This document shows, piece by piece, positions 15,089-24,094 of a stretch of 25,139 nucleotides of DNA (position 1 is its first letter; every line of letters starts with the position of its first letter). This DNA is from DAISIK01 sp036822055 (lineage in GTDB: Bacteria; Verrucomicrobiota; Verrucomicrobiia; Opitutales; Puniceicoccaceae): NCBI GenBank assembly GCA_036822055.1, contig DAISIK010000039.1:1-25139 (forward strand), in the 5' to 3' direction. The position numbers were made by a program, and so were the translations under genes. Below the pieces are notes generated by a model, which worked only from the letters and a program-made list of their open reading frames with translations, made no database searches and was not told the origin of the DNA.

Positions 15089-16258
15089 TCAGCCTTTCAA
15101 TCCATTCACAAATCGTTCGATCCGATCGGTGGCCTCCGTAATCCGCTGATAGCTGGTGCTAAAACTCGCCCGCACAAAGCCACTGCCCGTCGGTCCAAAA
15201 GCGGTCCCCGGCACCATTGCCACTTTTTGCTCCTCGAGCAGTCGACGAGCAAAGGTCGCCGCATCCAAGCCAGTTCCTTCAATTTTCGGGAAAGCATAAA
15301 AGGTCCCGTTCGGCAGATGACATTCCAGGCCGGCTTCTCGAAAACGCCTCACAATGAAATCCCGCCGCACCCGGTACTGCTCTTTCATCCGCGTCACGCT
15401 CTCAGCACCGTTTCGCAGCGCCTCAATCGCTGCCTCCTGGCTCAAGATTGGAGCGCACAGCATCGAGTACTGGTGGACCCGCATCATGGCATCAATCACC
15501 TCCTTCGGGCCGCAGGCGTACCCGATCCGGAAACCCGTCATCGCAAAGGCCTTCGAAAAGCCATGCAGGAAAATCGTCCGCTCCCGCATTCCCGGCAAGG
15601 CCGAGATGCTGTGGTGCTTCCCCTCATAGGTCAGCTCGGAGTAGATTTCATCCGAAAGAACGAGGAGGTCTTTCTCCTGGGCAAAAGCCGCGATCTCCCG
15701 GAGCTTCTCGAGGTCCACCGTCCCGCCTGTCGGATTAGTCGGGAAGTTTAGGATCAGCACCTTGCAACCCGGCTCCCAAGCTTCACGGAGCCTGTCCGGG
15801 CGAAGGGTGAAACCTTCCTCCGGGGTGGTAGCCACCCTCACCGGCACTCCGTGCGCCAAAACAATGCTGGGGCTGTAGCTGACATAACACGGTTCGTGAT
15901 AGATCACTTTGTCTCCTGGATTCAAGACAGCCCGCAATGCCAAATCCAGCGCCTCAGAGACTCCCACCGCAACCAGAACCTCGGTTTCCCGGTCATACCC
16001 GACCCCAAACTCGCGCTCAACATAGGTCGAGATTTCCTTCCGCAACTGCAACAAGCCGCGGTTGTCCGTGTAGTAGGTCTTTCCTCGCTCAAGGGCGAAA
16101 ATGGCCGCCTCTCGGATATGCCAGGGCGTCACAAAATCGGGCTCCCCGATTCCCAACGAGATCGCCTCCGGCATCTGTGCCACGATCGCAAAAAAATCGC
16201 GGATCCCGGATCGGGGTAAATCAGCAACGTGGTTGGATATGAATCGGCTAGCAGTCAT
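15089..16258 (-). CDS. Class I PLP-dependent aminotransferase (aspartate/aromatic aminotransferase-like)
   Basis: A 389-residue fold-type I aminotransferase. Motifs: SLGIGEPDFVTP (34-45), YYTDNRGLLQLR (62-73), the cofactor-contacting NFPTNPTGG (171-179), LSDEIYSEL (201-209, with D203 and Y206), and the Schiff-base lysine K236 in LHGFSKAFAMTGFRIGY. A late Arg in FVRASFSTS would hold the substrate carboxylate. The pattern fits the aspC/patA-like group in which the substrate range is broad (aspartate, aromatic or N-acetyl-diaminopimelate amino donors), so I do not give a symbol. Start at ATG 16258, since upstream codons do not fit the family. The gene precedes der by 11 bases; glgA lies upstream with a 174-base gap in which no terminator was identified. 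Confidence 0.92.
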   Translation of the reverse strand: MTASRFISNHVADLPRSGIRDFFAIVAQMPEAISLGIGEPDFVTPWHIREAAIFALERGKTYYTDNRGLLQLRKEISTYVEREFGVGYDRETEVLVAVGVSEALDLALRAVLNPGDKVIYHEPCYVSYSPSIVLAHGVPVRVATTPEEGFTLRPDRLREAWEPGCKVLILNFPTNPTGGTVDLEKLREIAAFAQEKDLLVLSDEIYSELTYEGKHHSISALPGMRERTIFLHGFSKAFAMTGFRIGYACGPKEVIDAMMRVHQYSMLCAPILSQEAAIEALRNGAESVTRMKEQYRVRRDFIVRRFREAGLECHLPNGTFYAFPKIEGTGLDAATFARRLLEEQKVAMVPGTAFGPTGSGFVRASFSTSYQRITEATDRIERFVNGLKG

Positions 16259-16432
16259 GGAATCGGAACGAATCGGTAAATCTGCTCCGTCCTCCCCGGG
16301 AGCGCAACTACCAACTCGCCCCCGCGTCCAGCATTTACGGCACTTGGCAGATCCTTCCACCCACCTCCTCCTTTCATTCGGCAGCCTTTGGGATCCGTGC
16401 TCCAGCAGTCCAGAGTCGCGGGGACAATTTCC

Positions 16433-17908
16433 CTATCCTTCCAGAATCACCCCGCGCGACGCCGCCGCCCAACGATACACATCGAGGTAGGAATCCACCC
16501 GCTTTCCCCAGCCAAAATCAGTCTTCATCGCCCTTCGCTGCAGCTTGCGGTAGTGGGCCGGTCGGTCATACCAGGTTGCCACCGCCATCCCGATTAAATC
16601 CCGCAGGGTCTCTACCCCGGGCCATTCAAAGAGGAAGCCGTTCCCCTCTCCAGTTTCCTCATCGTAGGGAAGCACCGTGTCCGCCAGTCCACCGGTTCGC
16701 CTCGCGACCGGAAGCGAGCCATAACGCATCGCATACATCTGCCCCAATCCACACGGCTCAAATCGGCTCGGCATCACAAAAAAATCGCTGCCTGCAAAAA
16801 TCTGATGAGCCACCCGCGTGTTGAAACCAATCTGCACGCCAAGACGTTCGGGATAGCGCCCAGCCAGATGCCTGAATCCATCCTCCAAAAAGCGCTCACC
16901 GTTACCGAGGACGACAAATTGGACCATCATCTTCTCAAGCACTTCTTCCAAACAGCCGAGAAGGAGGTCGAGACCCTTCTGGTGGTAAAGCCTGGAAACC
17001 ACCCCGAAAATCGGCATCTCCTCCGCGTCCCGCAAGCTGAAGTACTCCCGCAGCGCCGTCCGGTTTTTTTCCTTCCCGCTCAGGTTCTTCAAATCAAACT
17101 TCGCCTCGATCAACTCATCCGTCGCCGGGTTCCACTCGTCTTCATCAATTCCGTTCAATATCCCCAGCAAGTCTGCCCCTTTAAACTGCAGCACGTGCTC
17201 AAGACCACAGCCACCCGGATAGGACCGGATCTCTCTGGCATATCGGGGACTCACCGTCGTCACCTTGTTGGCATGGTAGATACCGCCCTTCATCATGTTT
17301 ACTCTCCCCATCGCCTCCACTCCATCAGGGCGGAAGAGAGATCCCGGCAACCCGAGGAAGGAGAGGATGTCCGGAGGGCCGTAGCCTTGGTGCTCAAGAT
17401 TGTGGATGGTGTAGACTGAAACCGCTTTTTCCATCGGACCCACCGCCTCCTGCTCATTGAGGATTACCGGGAGCATTCCGGTCGGCCAATCGTGGCAATG
17501 CACCACGTCCGGATACCAGCCGATCCGGTGGCAAACATCGACCACCGCACGGGAGAAAAAGGCAAATCGGTAGGCGTTGTCCCCATAGGATTCATGCCCG
17601 TTGTGGTAGATTCCTGGACGGTCAAAGTATTCCGAAAACTCGACCAGATAAACCGGCACCGGGCTGTCAGGTTCCAGTACCGTTTCCCAAAGGCGGGCGT
17701 AAAGGGTAGTCTCTCCGAGATGAACGTAGAGGATCCCCTCCAAGGGCTTTGCCACGGTCACCAGATCCAGCGAGGCGTACTTGGGCAGTACGATTCGCAC
17801 ATCCTCACCCCGGGCGTGCAAAACCTTGGAGAGAGAACCTACCACATCGGCTAGCCCCCCCTCTTTCATCAACGGAACCACCTCCGGGGTGGCCATCAGA
17901 ACCTTCAT
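16433..17908 (-). CDS. glgA: Glycogen (starch) synthase, GT5
   Basis: A 491-residue GT5 enzyme that adds glucose from ADP-glucose (or UDP-glucose) to alpha-1,4-glucan. It begins MKVLMATPEVVPLMKEGGLADVVG; Lys15 in KEGGL (15-19) contacts the nucleotide sugar. HCHDWPTGMLP and TIHNLEHQGYG are typical of the N-terminal domain, and PSRFEPCGLGQMYAMRYG with RRTGGLADTV of the C-terminal domain. Start at ATG 17908, four bases overlapping the exosortase stop (ATGA). GGAGGAGGAAGG, located in the final codons of the exosortase gene nine bases before the ATG, is an excellent ribosome binding site. This ties translation to the upstream gene. No glgB, glgC or glgP gene is in the window. Confidence 0.96.
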   Translation of the reverse strand: MKVLMATPEVVPLMKEGGLADVVGSLSKVLHARGEDVRIVLPKYASLDLVTVAKPLEGILYVHLGETTLYARLWETVLEPDSPVPVYLVEFSEYFDRPGIYHNGHESYGDNAYRFAFFSRAVVDVCHRIGWYPDVVHCHDWPTGMLPVILNEQEAVGPMEKAVSVYTIHNLEHQGYGPPDILSFLGLPGSLFRPDGVEAMGRVNMMKGGIYHANKVTTVSPRYAREIRSYPGGCGLEHVLQFKGADLLGILNGIDEDEWNPATDELIEAKFDLKNLSGKEKNRTALREYFSLRDAEEMPIFGVVSRLYHQKGLDLLLGCLEEVLEKMMVQFVVLGNGERFLEDGFRHLAGRYPERLGVQIGFNTRVAHQIFAGSDFFVMPSRFEPCGLGQMYAMRYGSLPVARRTGGLADTVLPYDEETGEGNGFLFEWPGVETLRDLIGMAVATWYDRPAHYRKLQRRAMKTDFGWGKRVDSYLDVYRWAAASRGVILEG

Positions 17909-18927
17909 GCTGTCGAACCTTCCTCCTCCCACTCGATGTCCGGTGAGTAGTTCAGAATCTGGGCCAGGATAATCAGCCCTACCCACGTCAGGCCCAGCAC
18001 TGCATAACCCGTTAAATCGTGGAAATTTCCTTTGATCGCCTCGGAGCCGTGCGCGTAGGCCCATGCGGTGAGGAAGAGGCTGCGGAAAATGTTCATTACA
18101 AACGCCAAAACCATCGCCAGAAAAATCAGAGTCAGCTTCTTCCAGATGCGATTCGCATACATCGCTGCCATGAATGATCCCGCAAACAAACAGGCCGTCA
18201 GGGATCGGATTCCCGAACAGGCGTCCTCTACCCCAACCTGCCCCATCGGCAGCACCAGAACGTTCCCCTTCCGCTCCAGCGGATAATTGAGCAATTCAAA
18301 GGTGAAGGAGACGATGTCGGTCACCCGATTGAGCAGGAAGAGGCTCACCTTTCGCTCCGCGAAATCCAGCAGGGGCGCCGAGATCATCCAAATCAAAGCC
18401 GGAAAAACGAATAGGCCCACGAATTTCAACCGGTCTCCCAGTGCCGGCGTCACTCCACTCACTCCGATCCGGCGCGAAACAATAAAGGCCGACGATAGCA
18501 AAAAGGCCGCGAAAGACCAGGCCCAGGCTTGAGTCGCCGGTAAGTTCGCTGCCTCGTCCGAGGAGCGCAGCACCGCCCCGATCGCGTACAGCGCCAATGC
18601 CCCGATCAAGACCAGCCAGGCTCCCGCCTCCAGCACACCGCTCAGCCAGCCGTCCTTTTTCCCCTCTCGCCCACTCGACTCCTCCTCGTCGGCGCCCCTC
18701 GTCCCGGCTCGCCCGGTTACCAGGAAATTCCGGATCGCGGGCCACCGCTCCACCAAAACCCAACCGACAAAAATCGGCACAAAGATACCAAAATTGTACT
18801 CCTCCCGAGTCAACCACCAGTGGGATTGGTCCCAGATTAACAACCCGAGGAAAACGCACGATGCAAAGAAGGCTAGACGGGTTTCTAGCGGAAGCTTGAA
18901 ATCGGGTGGGAAACCTGGGGATATCAT
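17905..18927 (-). CDS. Exosortase/archaeosortase family transpeptidase
   Basis: A 340-residue membrane protein with about eight hydrophobic segments, as expected for exosortases, which cleave and sort PEP-CTERM-type proteins to the surface in organisms making exopolysaccharide. The three catalytic residues are visible: C237 in VGVEDACSGIRSL, R282 in MNIFRSLFLT and H303 in NFHDLTGY. A charged loop of about 25 residues (71-95) lies between hydrophobic segments. No C-terminal EpsI-like extension is fused; the protein ends in an acidic IEWEEEGSTA tail. The start lacks a Shine-Dalgarno sequence. It overlaps glgA by four bases. No target protein with a PEP-CTERM signal was found in the window. The subtype is not assigned. 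Confidence 0.93.
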   Translation of the reverse strand: MISPGFPPDFKLPLETRLAFFASCVFLGLLIWDQSHWWLTREEYNFGIFVPIFVGWVLVERWPAIRNFLVTGRAGTRGADEEESSGREGKKDGWLSGVLEAGAWLVLIGALALYAIGAVLRSSDEAANLPATQAWAWSFAAFLLSSAFIVSRRIGVSGVTPALGDRLKFVGLFVFPALIWMISAPLLDFAERKVSLFLLNRVTDIVSFTFELLNYPLERKGNVLVLPMGQVGVEDACSGIRSLTACLFAGSFMAAMYANRIWKKLTLIFLAMVLAFVMNIFRSLFLTAWAYAHGSEAIKGNFHDLTGYAVLGLTWVGLIILAQILNYSPDIEWEEEGSTA

Positions 18928-19076
18928 AACAGTAGTTTTGGTTTGAAGAGCAAGATAGGAACACTATTCATAAACAGCATCAACCAACAATCGTTTCCTT
19001 TTAGCTTCTCCTTTTCACCACCCATGGTCCCCCAAGCTTTGGTCCACCCTTCGCTCCCGACCTCTCCAAGGGCCTG

Positions 19077-19586
19077 ATGGCGTTCGAAAATTTGCATGCC
19101 CACTGGCGGATGCCTTATGTCGCCGCCCCCTCTTCGGCCAAAGAAGAGAAGCCCCACCTCTTCGCTTCAATTCCTGAAGAACTCGACGAGCGGAGTTCCC
19201 TCCTCATCCATCGCGGCTCCTTGTCCTATCTGGTCATGAATCGCTACCCCTACAACGCGGGCCACCTTCTGGCCGTGCCCTACCGCGAAGTGCCCGACCT
19301 TGAAGACCTCAGCCCGGCCGAATTCACTGACCTCCACCAAACCATTCTCTTCGGCAAAAAGCTGCTCCGCCATGCCCTCGCTCCTCACGGGTTTAATATC
19401 GGCTATAATTTAGGCTCCGCCGCCGGAGCTGGCATCCCCAGGCACCTCCATTGCCACATCGTCCCCCGATGGAATGGAGACACCAATTTCATGCCTGTCG
19501 TTGCCGATACCCGCGTCCTTCCCATTGCCATGGAATCCATGTGGGAGGTCCTTCGGAAGGCCCTGCCCGAAATCACCAACTCCTGA
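19077..19586 (+). CDS. HIT-family hydrolase or nucleotidyltransferase
   Basis: A 169-residue histidine-triad protein. The triad is HLHCHIVPRW (123-132; H123, H125, H127), preceded by FNIGYNLGSAAGAGIP and followed by NGDTNFMPV, the pattern of the HIT group related to Ap4A phosphorylase and galactose-1-phosphate uridylyltransferase folds. Substrate is not determined; dinucleoside polyphosphates or adenylylated metabolites are likely. AAGGG just before the ATG is a modest ribosome binding site. The phoH-like gene follows only three bases after the stop, so both are in one operon with the HD protein and ybeY. The region 18928-19076 separates it from the divergent exosortase gene. Confidence 0.93.
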   Translation: MAFENLHAHWRMPYVAAPSSAKEEKPHLFASIPEELDERSSLLIHRGSLSYLVMNRYPYNAGHLLAVPYREVPDLEDLSPAEFTDLHQTILFGKKLLRHALAPHGFNIGYNLGSAAGAGIPRHLHCHIVPRWNGDTNFMPVVADTRVLPIAMESMWEVLRKALPEITNS

Positions 19587-19589
19587 ATC

Positions 19590-20549
19590 GTGCCAGCCGA
19601 AACCCTTCAATTCTCCAACCCCCGCCAACTCCATCAGGCCTTTTGCGGGGACGAGATGCTCCTCGAAGCTGTCGAAGATAGTCTCGGAGTCAGCATCCAG
19701 GCTCGCGACGATTGGATGAAAATTGACGGACCTTCCGAATGCACCGAGGAAGCCGTCCTCTTCTTCCGCACCTTGGAGGCGGCCCGCAAGCAGGGCATGC
19801 AAATTCGTAGCCACGATTTTCTCAAAATGCTCGAAACGGTCCAGAGTGGCCGCGGCTCCGAACTCCAGGACCTCTTTGAGAATCCCCTCGTCGTCCAGAC
19901 AAAGCGCAAAACCATTGTTCCGAAAACCCCGAACCAGAAGCAATACCTTCGCAACATTCAGGCCCACGACATCGCCTTCGGCATCGGTCCGGCAGGAACC
20001 GGCAAGACCTACCTCGCCATGGCTGCCGCCATTGAAGCACTCAACACCGGCCGCGTCGAAAAGCTCATCATCACCCGTCCCGCCGTCGAGGCTGGCGAAG
20101 CCCTCGGCTTTCTCCCCGGGGACCTTCAAGAAAAAATCCTCCCCTACCTCCGGCCCCTCTACGATGCCCTCTACGACATGGTCGGCATCGAAGAAACTCA
20201 AAAATTAACCGAGCGAAACATCATAGAAATCGCCCCCCTCGCCTACATGCGCGGCCGGACCCTTTCCAAAGCTTTCATCATTCTTGACGAGGCCCAAAAC
20301 ACCACTCCGGAGCAAATGATGATGTTCCTTACCCGCCTCGGCGAGTCCAGCAGTATGGTCATCACGGGCGATATCACTCAGGTTGACCTCCCGCGATCAA
20401 AGCGCTCTGGCCTCAAGGAAGCCATTCAAATCCTTACCGGGGTCGAGGGCATTAGCGTCTTTCACTTCTCGGCCCAGGACGTGGTCCGGCACCCTCTCGT
20501 TCAACGCATCATTCGGGCATACGAAATGCACCAGCAGGAAACGCCCTGA
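19590..20549 (+). CDS. phoH: PhoH-like ATPase
   Basis: A 319-residue PhoH/YbeZ-type P-loop ATPase. Walker A is GPAGTGKT (133-140), Walker B is IILDEAQN (230-237), and an SSSMVITGDITQVDLP segment serves as the sensor region. The N-terminal 110 residues form the extra domain seen in bacterial PhoH-like proteins of the YbeZ type. Members act with YbeY in rRNA processing or RNA decay; enzymatic details are unsettled. It starts with GTG at 19590, three bases after the HIT stop. The neighbours (HD phosphodiesterase, ybeY) repeat the common phoH-HD-ybeY order of many phyla. Confidence 0.95.
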   Translation: MPAETLQFSNPRQLHQAFCGDEMLLEAVEDSLGVSIQARDDWMKIDGPSECTEEAVLFFRTLEAARKQGMQIRSHDFLKMLETVQSGRGSELQDLFENPLVVQTKRKTIVPKTPNQKQYLRNIQAHDIAFGIGPAGTGKTYLAMAAAIEALNTGRVEKLIITRPAVEAGEALGFLPGDLQEKILPYLRPLYDALYDMVGIEETQKLTERNIIEIAPLAYMRGRTLSKAFIILDEAQNTTPEQMMMFLTRLGESSSMVITGDITQVDLPRSKRSGLKEAIQILTGVEGISVFHFSAQDVVRHPLVQRIIRAYEMHQQETP

Positions 20550-20603
20550 GCCACCGCCAGCCGCTCCGGACGAGCCTGGCCCCTCCTCCAAACAGCCTTC
20601 ACC

Positions 20604-23003
20604 ATGTCCTCCTCACCCAAAAGGCGCCAGTCCTCAGTTTCCCAACGGGTGAGCGAACGGGCCCGCACCGGGGCCAAACAATCCCGCCCGGATCCTCTCA
20701 ATCGGGATTACCTTCGTCGCATTGGCGCCTACGTCTTCTTCTGCCTCACCACCCTTCTCGTCTCTTTCTACGGACGCAATTTTTCCGGCCCCCCCATCCT
20801 CGAAGGCCAGATTGCAGACCAGCGAGTCGTCGCCGAATTTCCCTTCCGCTTTCAGAGCCAAATCGCTACCGACCGCAAAATCTCCGAAGCTCGCGAGCGC
20901 GTCCCTCCGGTCTATACCGTCAATCGTTTGCCCTATGAAAAGTTTGAGCAGTTCATCACCCTGCTCGACGTCAAATTCTCCCAAATCGAGAGACCTCTCC
21001 GCCAACTCCCCAGCGAAGAGCGCGAGGCCAGGATTCGCGAGTTTGCCGAAAAGTTTATTTCCGAGGCCGACTTCAAACCAGACCTCCAGTCCATCATCCA
21101 GGTCCTTTCCCAGGCTTCCTCACTCGAGCGCAATCGCTTCCTCCGCCTCGGTCTCGCTGCCCTCCGCAAAGTCTATCAAAACGGCATCATTGATCCCAAC
21201 GATCCCAACTTCCGCGAGATCGGCAGCTACCAGATGATCCGTATCCAGACCGACGACGGACAAACCTCCACCATCGAACTTCAACGTCGCCTCGACGCCC
21301 TCGTCTCCCTCCGGCTCGACCTCATGAATCTCGAGCTGCCGGAGAATCTCTTTAATCCGATCTACCGGATTCTCGAAACCGGCATCCGCCCCAACCTCCA
21401 CTACGATCCCATCGCCAGCCAGCGAGCCGAAGCCGCCGTCCTCCGCAACATCCAACCCGTCGTTTTCGAAATCCAGGAAGGAGAGACCCTCATCACCCCC
21501 GGCACCCTCGTCACTCCGGCAATGTACGAGCGGTACGTCTCCTACCTCAATGAGCTGGCCGCCCAGTCCCAGGGCCGCTTCCTCTTCAGCGCTGCGCAAA
21601 CCCAGAGGGCCTTCCAGGGGCTTCTCCTCCTCCTCGCCTTCCCCTTCTTCCTCAGATCAATCTCCACCCGCGATTACTACTTTGTCCTCTTAACCCTCCT
21701 CGCCAACATCGTCCTCCTCCGCTTCTGGGTCGATCTTGAGGACTCGCCCTTCTTCGTCGCTAACCCCTCCCTCATTGCCACCCTCCGCTATGGAGCCCCC
21801 ATCGCTCTTGCTCCCATCCTTCTCACCGTTCTCCTCCGCCCGGCCATCTCCCTCCCGGCAGCCTTCCTCGTCTCCTTTTTCTTCGGCCTCATTCACGGGA
21901 CCACCGTCCCCGTCTTCCTCACCGCTTTCCTCGCCTCCGTTATCGGGATCTCCAGTTGCGAAACCACTCACCGTCGCGGGACGATCATCCGCAGCAGCGT
22001 CGCAGTCGGAGCCGCCACGACCCTCATCCTGCTCGCCGAAGGGCTCCTCCTCAATTCCCCCCTCGGGCTGATCGGCCGCGGTGCCGTTCTGGCCATCATC
22101 GTTGGCTTCATTTCCGGCTTTCTCCTCCTCGCCATTCTCCCCTTCGTCGAGCGGGCCTGCGGCATTACCACCAACATCACATACCTCGAGTATACCGATT
22201 ACAACCATCCCCTCCTTCGCCAGATGCAGCTCGAGGCACCCGGCACCTTCCACCACAGCCTCATGGTAGCCAGCCTCTCCGAAAATGCCGCCGTCGCCAT
22301 CGGTGCCAATTCCCTTCTCTGCCGCTCCACCTCGCTCTTCCACGATATCGGTAAGCTCGTAAAGCCGGAGTACTTCATCGAAAACCAGGCTGGCGGCGTC
22401 AATTTGCTCACCGGAAAGAACCCCTCCATGAGCGCCCTGATCATTAAGAGCCACGTCAAAGAGGGCGTCGCCATCGCCAGCCGCTACCGCCTCCCCCAGA
22501 GCTTCATCGATATCATCCAGCAGCACCACGGCACCTCACTCATTGCCTACTTCTACCACGAGGCAAAGAAACGCTCCTCCGAGGCTGTCGAAGAATCCTT
22601 CTACTATGGTGCAGCACTCGAAAACACCGACGTCTCCGAGAGCACCTACCGCTACGATGGGCCCAAACCGCAAACCGTCGAGAGCGCCATTATTTTCATT
22701 GCCGACTCGGTCGAAGCAGCCAGTCGAACCCTCCCGAAAATCAATGCCCAAAGTGTCAACGAGTTGATCGACAAGATCATCCGTAGCCGGATTGAAGATC
22801 ATCAGTTCGACGAGTGCAGCATTACCTCCGGTCAACTCGCCCGTATCCGCGCCAGCTTTGCCCGCACCCTTCTCAACAGCCTCCACACCCGCGTTCGCTA
22901 TCCGGATGAAGCCGAGCCCAAAGCCCTCCCCCCCGCCGAACCGGCTCCCAACGATCCATCCGCCGAAGAAGAAACCAACTCCACCCAAACCAAGCCGGCT
23001 TAG
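20604..23003 (+). CDS. pgpH: 7TM-HD phosphodiesterase (PgpH/YqfF-like)
   Basis: A 799-residue membrane protein. Residues 39-57 form a first membrane segment, then an extracytoplasmic 7TMR-HDED-type region (about 65-330) with the repeated PVVFEIQEGETLITPG phrase, then seven hydrophobic segments (about 335-515), and a cytoplasmic HD domain (about 530-720). HD residues seen: H550/H551 (GTFHHSLMV), the H580-D581 pair (LFHDIGKL), H617 (KSHVKEG), H641/H642 (QQHHGTS) and D701 (FIADSVEA). This is the PgpH set, known in Listeria to hydrolyse c-di-AMP. The activity here is inferred. The C-terminal 60 residues are Pro/Glu-rich and probably disordered. It sits between phoH and ybeY. No Shine-Dalgarno sequence. 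Confidence 0.94.
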   Translation: MSSSPKRRQSSVSQRVSERARTGAKQSRPDPLNRDYLRRIGAYVFFCLTTLLVSFYGRNFSGPPILEGQIADQRVVAEFPFRFQSQIATDRKISEARERVPPVYTVNRLPYEKFEQFITLLDVKFSQIERPLRQLPSEEREARIREFAEKFISEADFKPDLQSIIQVLSQASSLERNRFLRLGLAALRKVYQNGIIDPNDPNFREIGSYQMIRIQTDDGQTSTIELQRRLDALVSLRLDLMNLELPENLFNPIYRILETGIRPNLHYDPIASQRAEAAVLRNIQPVVFEIQEGETLITPGTLVTPAMYERYVSYLNELAAQSQGRFLFSAAQTQRAFQGLLLLLAFPFFLRSISTRDYYFVLLTLLANIVLLRFWVDLEDSPFFVANPSLIATLRYGAPIALAPILLTVLLRPAISLPAAFLVSFFFGLIHGTTVPVFLTAFLASVIGISSCETTHRRGTIIRSSVAVGAATTLILLAEGLLLNSPLGLIGRGAVLAIIVGFISGFLLLAILPFVERACGITTNITYLEYTDYNHPLLRQMQLEAPGTFHHSLMVASLSENAAVAIGANSLLCRSTSLFHDIGKLVKPEYFIENQAGGVNLLTGKNPSMSALIIKSHVKEGVAIASRYRLPQSFIDIIQQHHGTSLIAYFYHEAKKRSSEAVEESFYYGAALENTDVSESTYRYDGPKPQTVESAIIFIADSVEAASRTLPKINAQSVNELIDKIIRSRIEDHQFDECSITSGQLARIRASFARTLLNSLHTRVRYPDEAEPKALPPAEPAPNDPSAEEETNSTQTKPA

Positions 23004-23085
23004 GAAAAGGCTCCAACCTCTCTGTCCCGGAATTTCCAATACCGCCAATCCTCAGCGCGACCAACCAGCGTAAGTTCACTCCCCT

Positions 23086-23589
23086 ATGACCAACCTTCGA
23101 AGTGTCCAGGTCTACTCCTCAAACCCATCCGCTTCTCCAGAGACGGAAGCCATCGTCCACCTCTTTCACCGCCTCGACCAATGGCCAAAATACGCCATTC
23201 CACCCGGGGATCTCTCCATTGCGCTTCTGCGTGCTGATGAGCTGGCTGAACTCCACGGAACCTTTCTCGGAGACCCCAGTGAAACCGATGTCATCACCTT
23301 TCCCGGCGGGGAAGACTCGTTCACCAGTCCCAATCCGCAACCCGACGACCAAAATGATCATCCCGAAAATGCCTTCGCCGGCGAAATCTGCGTTTCGCTC
23401 GATCGAGCTGCTTCCCTTCCCCAACCCTTCAATCGGGAACTAGCCCTCTACCTCGTCCACGGCTGGCTCCACCTCGCCGGTCTCGGCGACCAAAATCCAG
23501 CCGAAACCCAAGCAATGCGCCAAGCCGAAACCGAAGCCCTCCAATGGCTCGGTGAAGCCCTCCTCTCCACTCTCCACCCTTCCCCCTAG
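23086..23589 (+). CDS. ybeY: Endoribonuclease YbeY (rRNA maturation factor), variant metal site
   Basis: A 167-residue YbeY. The substrate-binding region LHGTFLGDPSETDVITFPG (56-74) matches the family, though the Arg normally found before the Gly is Leu61 and an Asn is His57. The metal site is LVHGWLHLAGLGD (123-135): H125 and H129 are present, but the third ligand, usually His, is Asp135. Asp here also occurs in other phyla as I recall. A 20-residue polar insertion (about 76-95, rich in N, D, P) lies before the AFAGEICVSLD strand. YbeY trims 16S rRNA 3' ends and takes part in ribosome quality control. It is the last gene of the HIT-phoH-HD-ybeY series. Confidence 0.93.
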   Translation: MTNLRSVQVYSSNPSASPETEAIVHLFHRLDQWPKYAIPPGDLSIALLRADELAELHGTFLGDPSETDVITFPGGEDSFTSPNPQPDDQNDHPENAFAGEICVSLDRAASLPQPFNRELALYLVHGWLHLAGLGDQNPAETQAMRQAETEALQWLGEALLSTLHPSP

Positions 23590-23717
23590 ACTCTCCTTCT
23601 GCGTGTTTCACTCCGCAGAATCTCAAACCATAAGAATATCCAAACTCCCAGGGCGCAGCATAGATGCAGGATAAGAATGCTTAGGTTTCATTGGGGGTGG
23701 AAGGCCAATAAACAAGC

Positions 23718-23741
23718 CCGGAGCAATCACGGATTGTCCGG
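23718..23741. other. Hairpin downstream of ybeY
   Basis: CCGGAGCAATC (23718-23728) pairs with GATTGTCCGG (23732-23741) with one bulged G and a three-base loop. Only three T follow. It may be a weak terminator for the HIT-phoH-HD-ybeY unit or a palindrome from the accessory region. The rest of 23590-23820 shows no gene. Confidence 0.45.
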
Positions 23742-23820
23742 ACTTTCGGCGGCTTATGGGAAAGCTGCTTCCGCCTTCGCGCAGGCAGCTAAGGCGCGAC
23801 CAAAGAAGATTTAAATGGCC

Positions 23821-24094
23821 TCAGCGAAACAGGTCCCTGCGAGAGCCAGTGCGGACCAGAATCAATTCAGTCTCAGTCTTTTGATAAATCAGAAGCCAGT
23901 CTGGGCTGATGTTACATGCCCGGTAGCCGATGTAATTCCCTGTCAAAGTATGATCACGGTTGCACTCCCGCAAAGGTTCTTGCCTTTGAAACGTTTGAAT
24001 AACCAAACCCAGCCTATCTACATCCTTCTTCGAAGAATAAAAGCTTCCTGAAGTCTTTCTTGAACCGGCTCTTCCGAACAAGATTGATCATCAT
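23821..24094 (-). pseudogene. YafQ-like toxin (RelE superfamily), frameshifted
   Basis: Read on the minus strand from ATG 24094, frame one gives MMINLVRKSRFKKDFRKL, the normal YafQ start, but ends at TAG after 26 residues. A second frame picks up about where the first breaks (near 24030-24045) and gives the rest: SSKKDVDRLGLVIQTFQ, RECNRDHTLTGNYIGYRAC, NISPDWLLIYQKTETELIL and VRTGSRRDLF. These include the core H-x-L-x-G and the D-W-L-L-I-Y strand of the family. A one- or two-base indel in the tract explains both halves. The start overlaps the antitoxin stop (ATGA). It should be inactive unless corrected or a programmed shift occurs, for which no signal is evident. Confidence 0.85.

Noticed and set aside
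19410..20201. Long open frame antisense to the HIT and phoH genes.
   Set aside because: Spans two supported genes on the other strand and shows only shadow-type composition.
21690..22529. Long open frame antisense to the HD phosphodiesterase.
   Set aside because: Its Gly/Glu/Asp-rich translation is the expected shadow of a Ser/Leu/Pro-rich codon pattern on the other strand; no motif.
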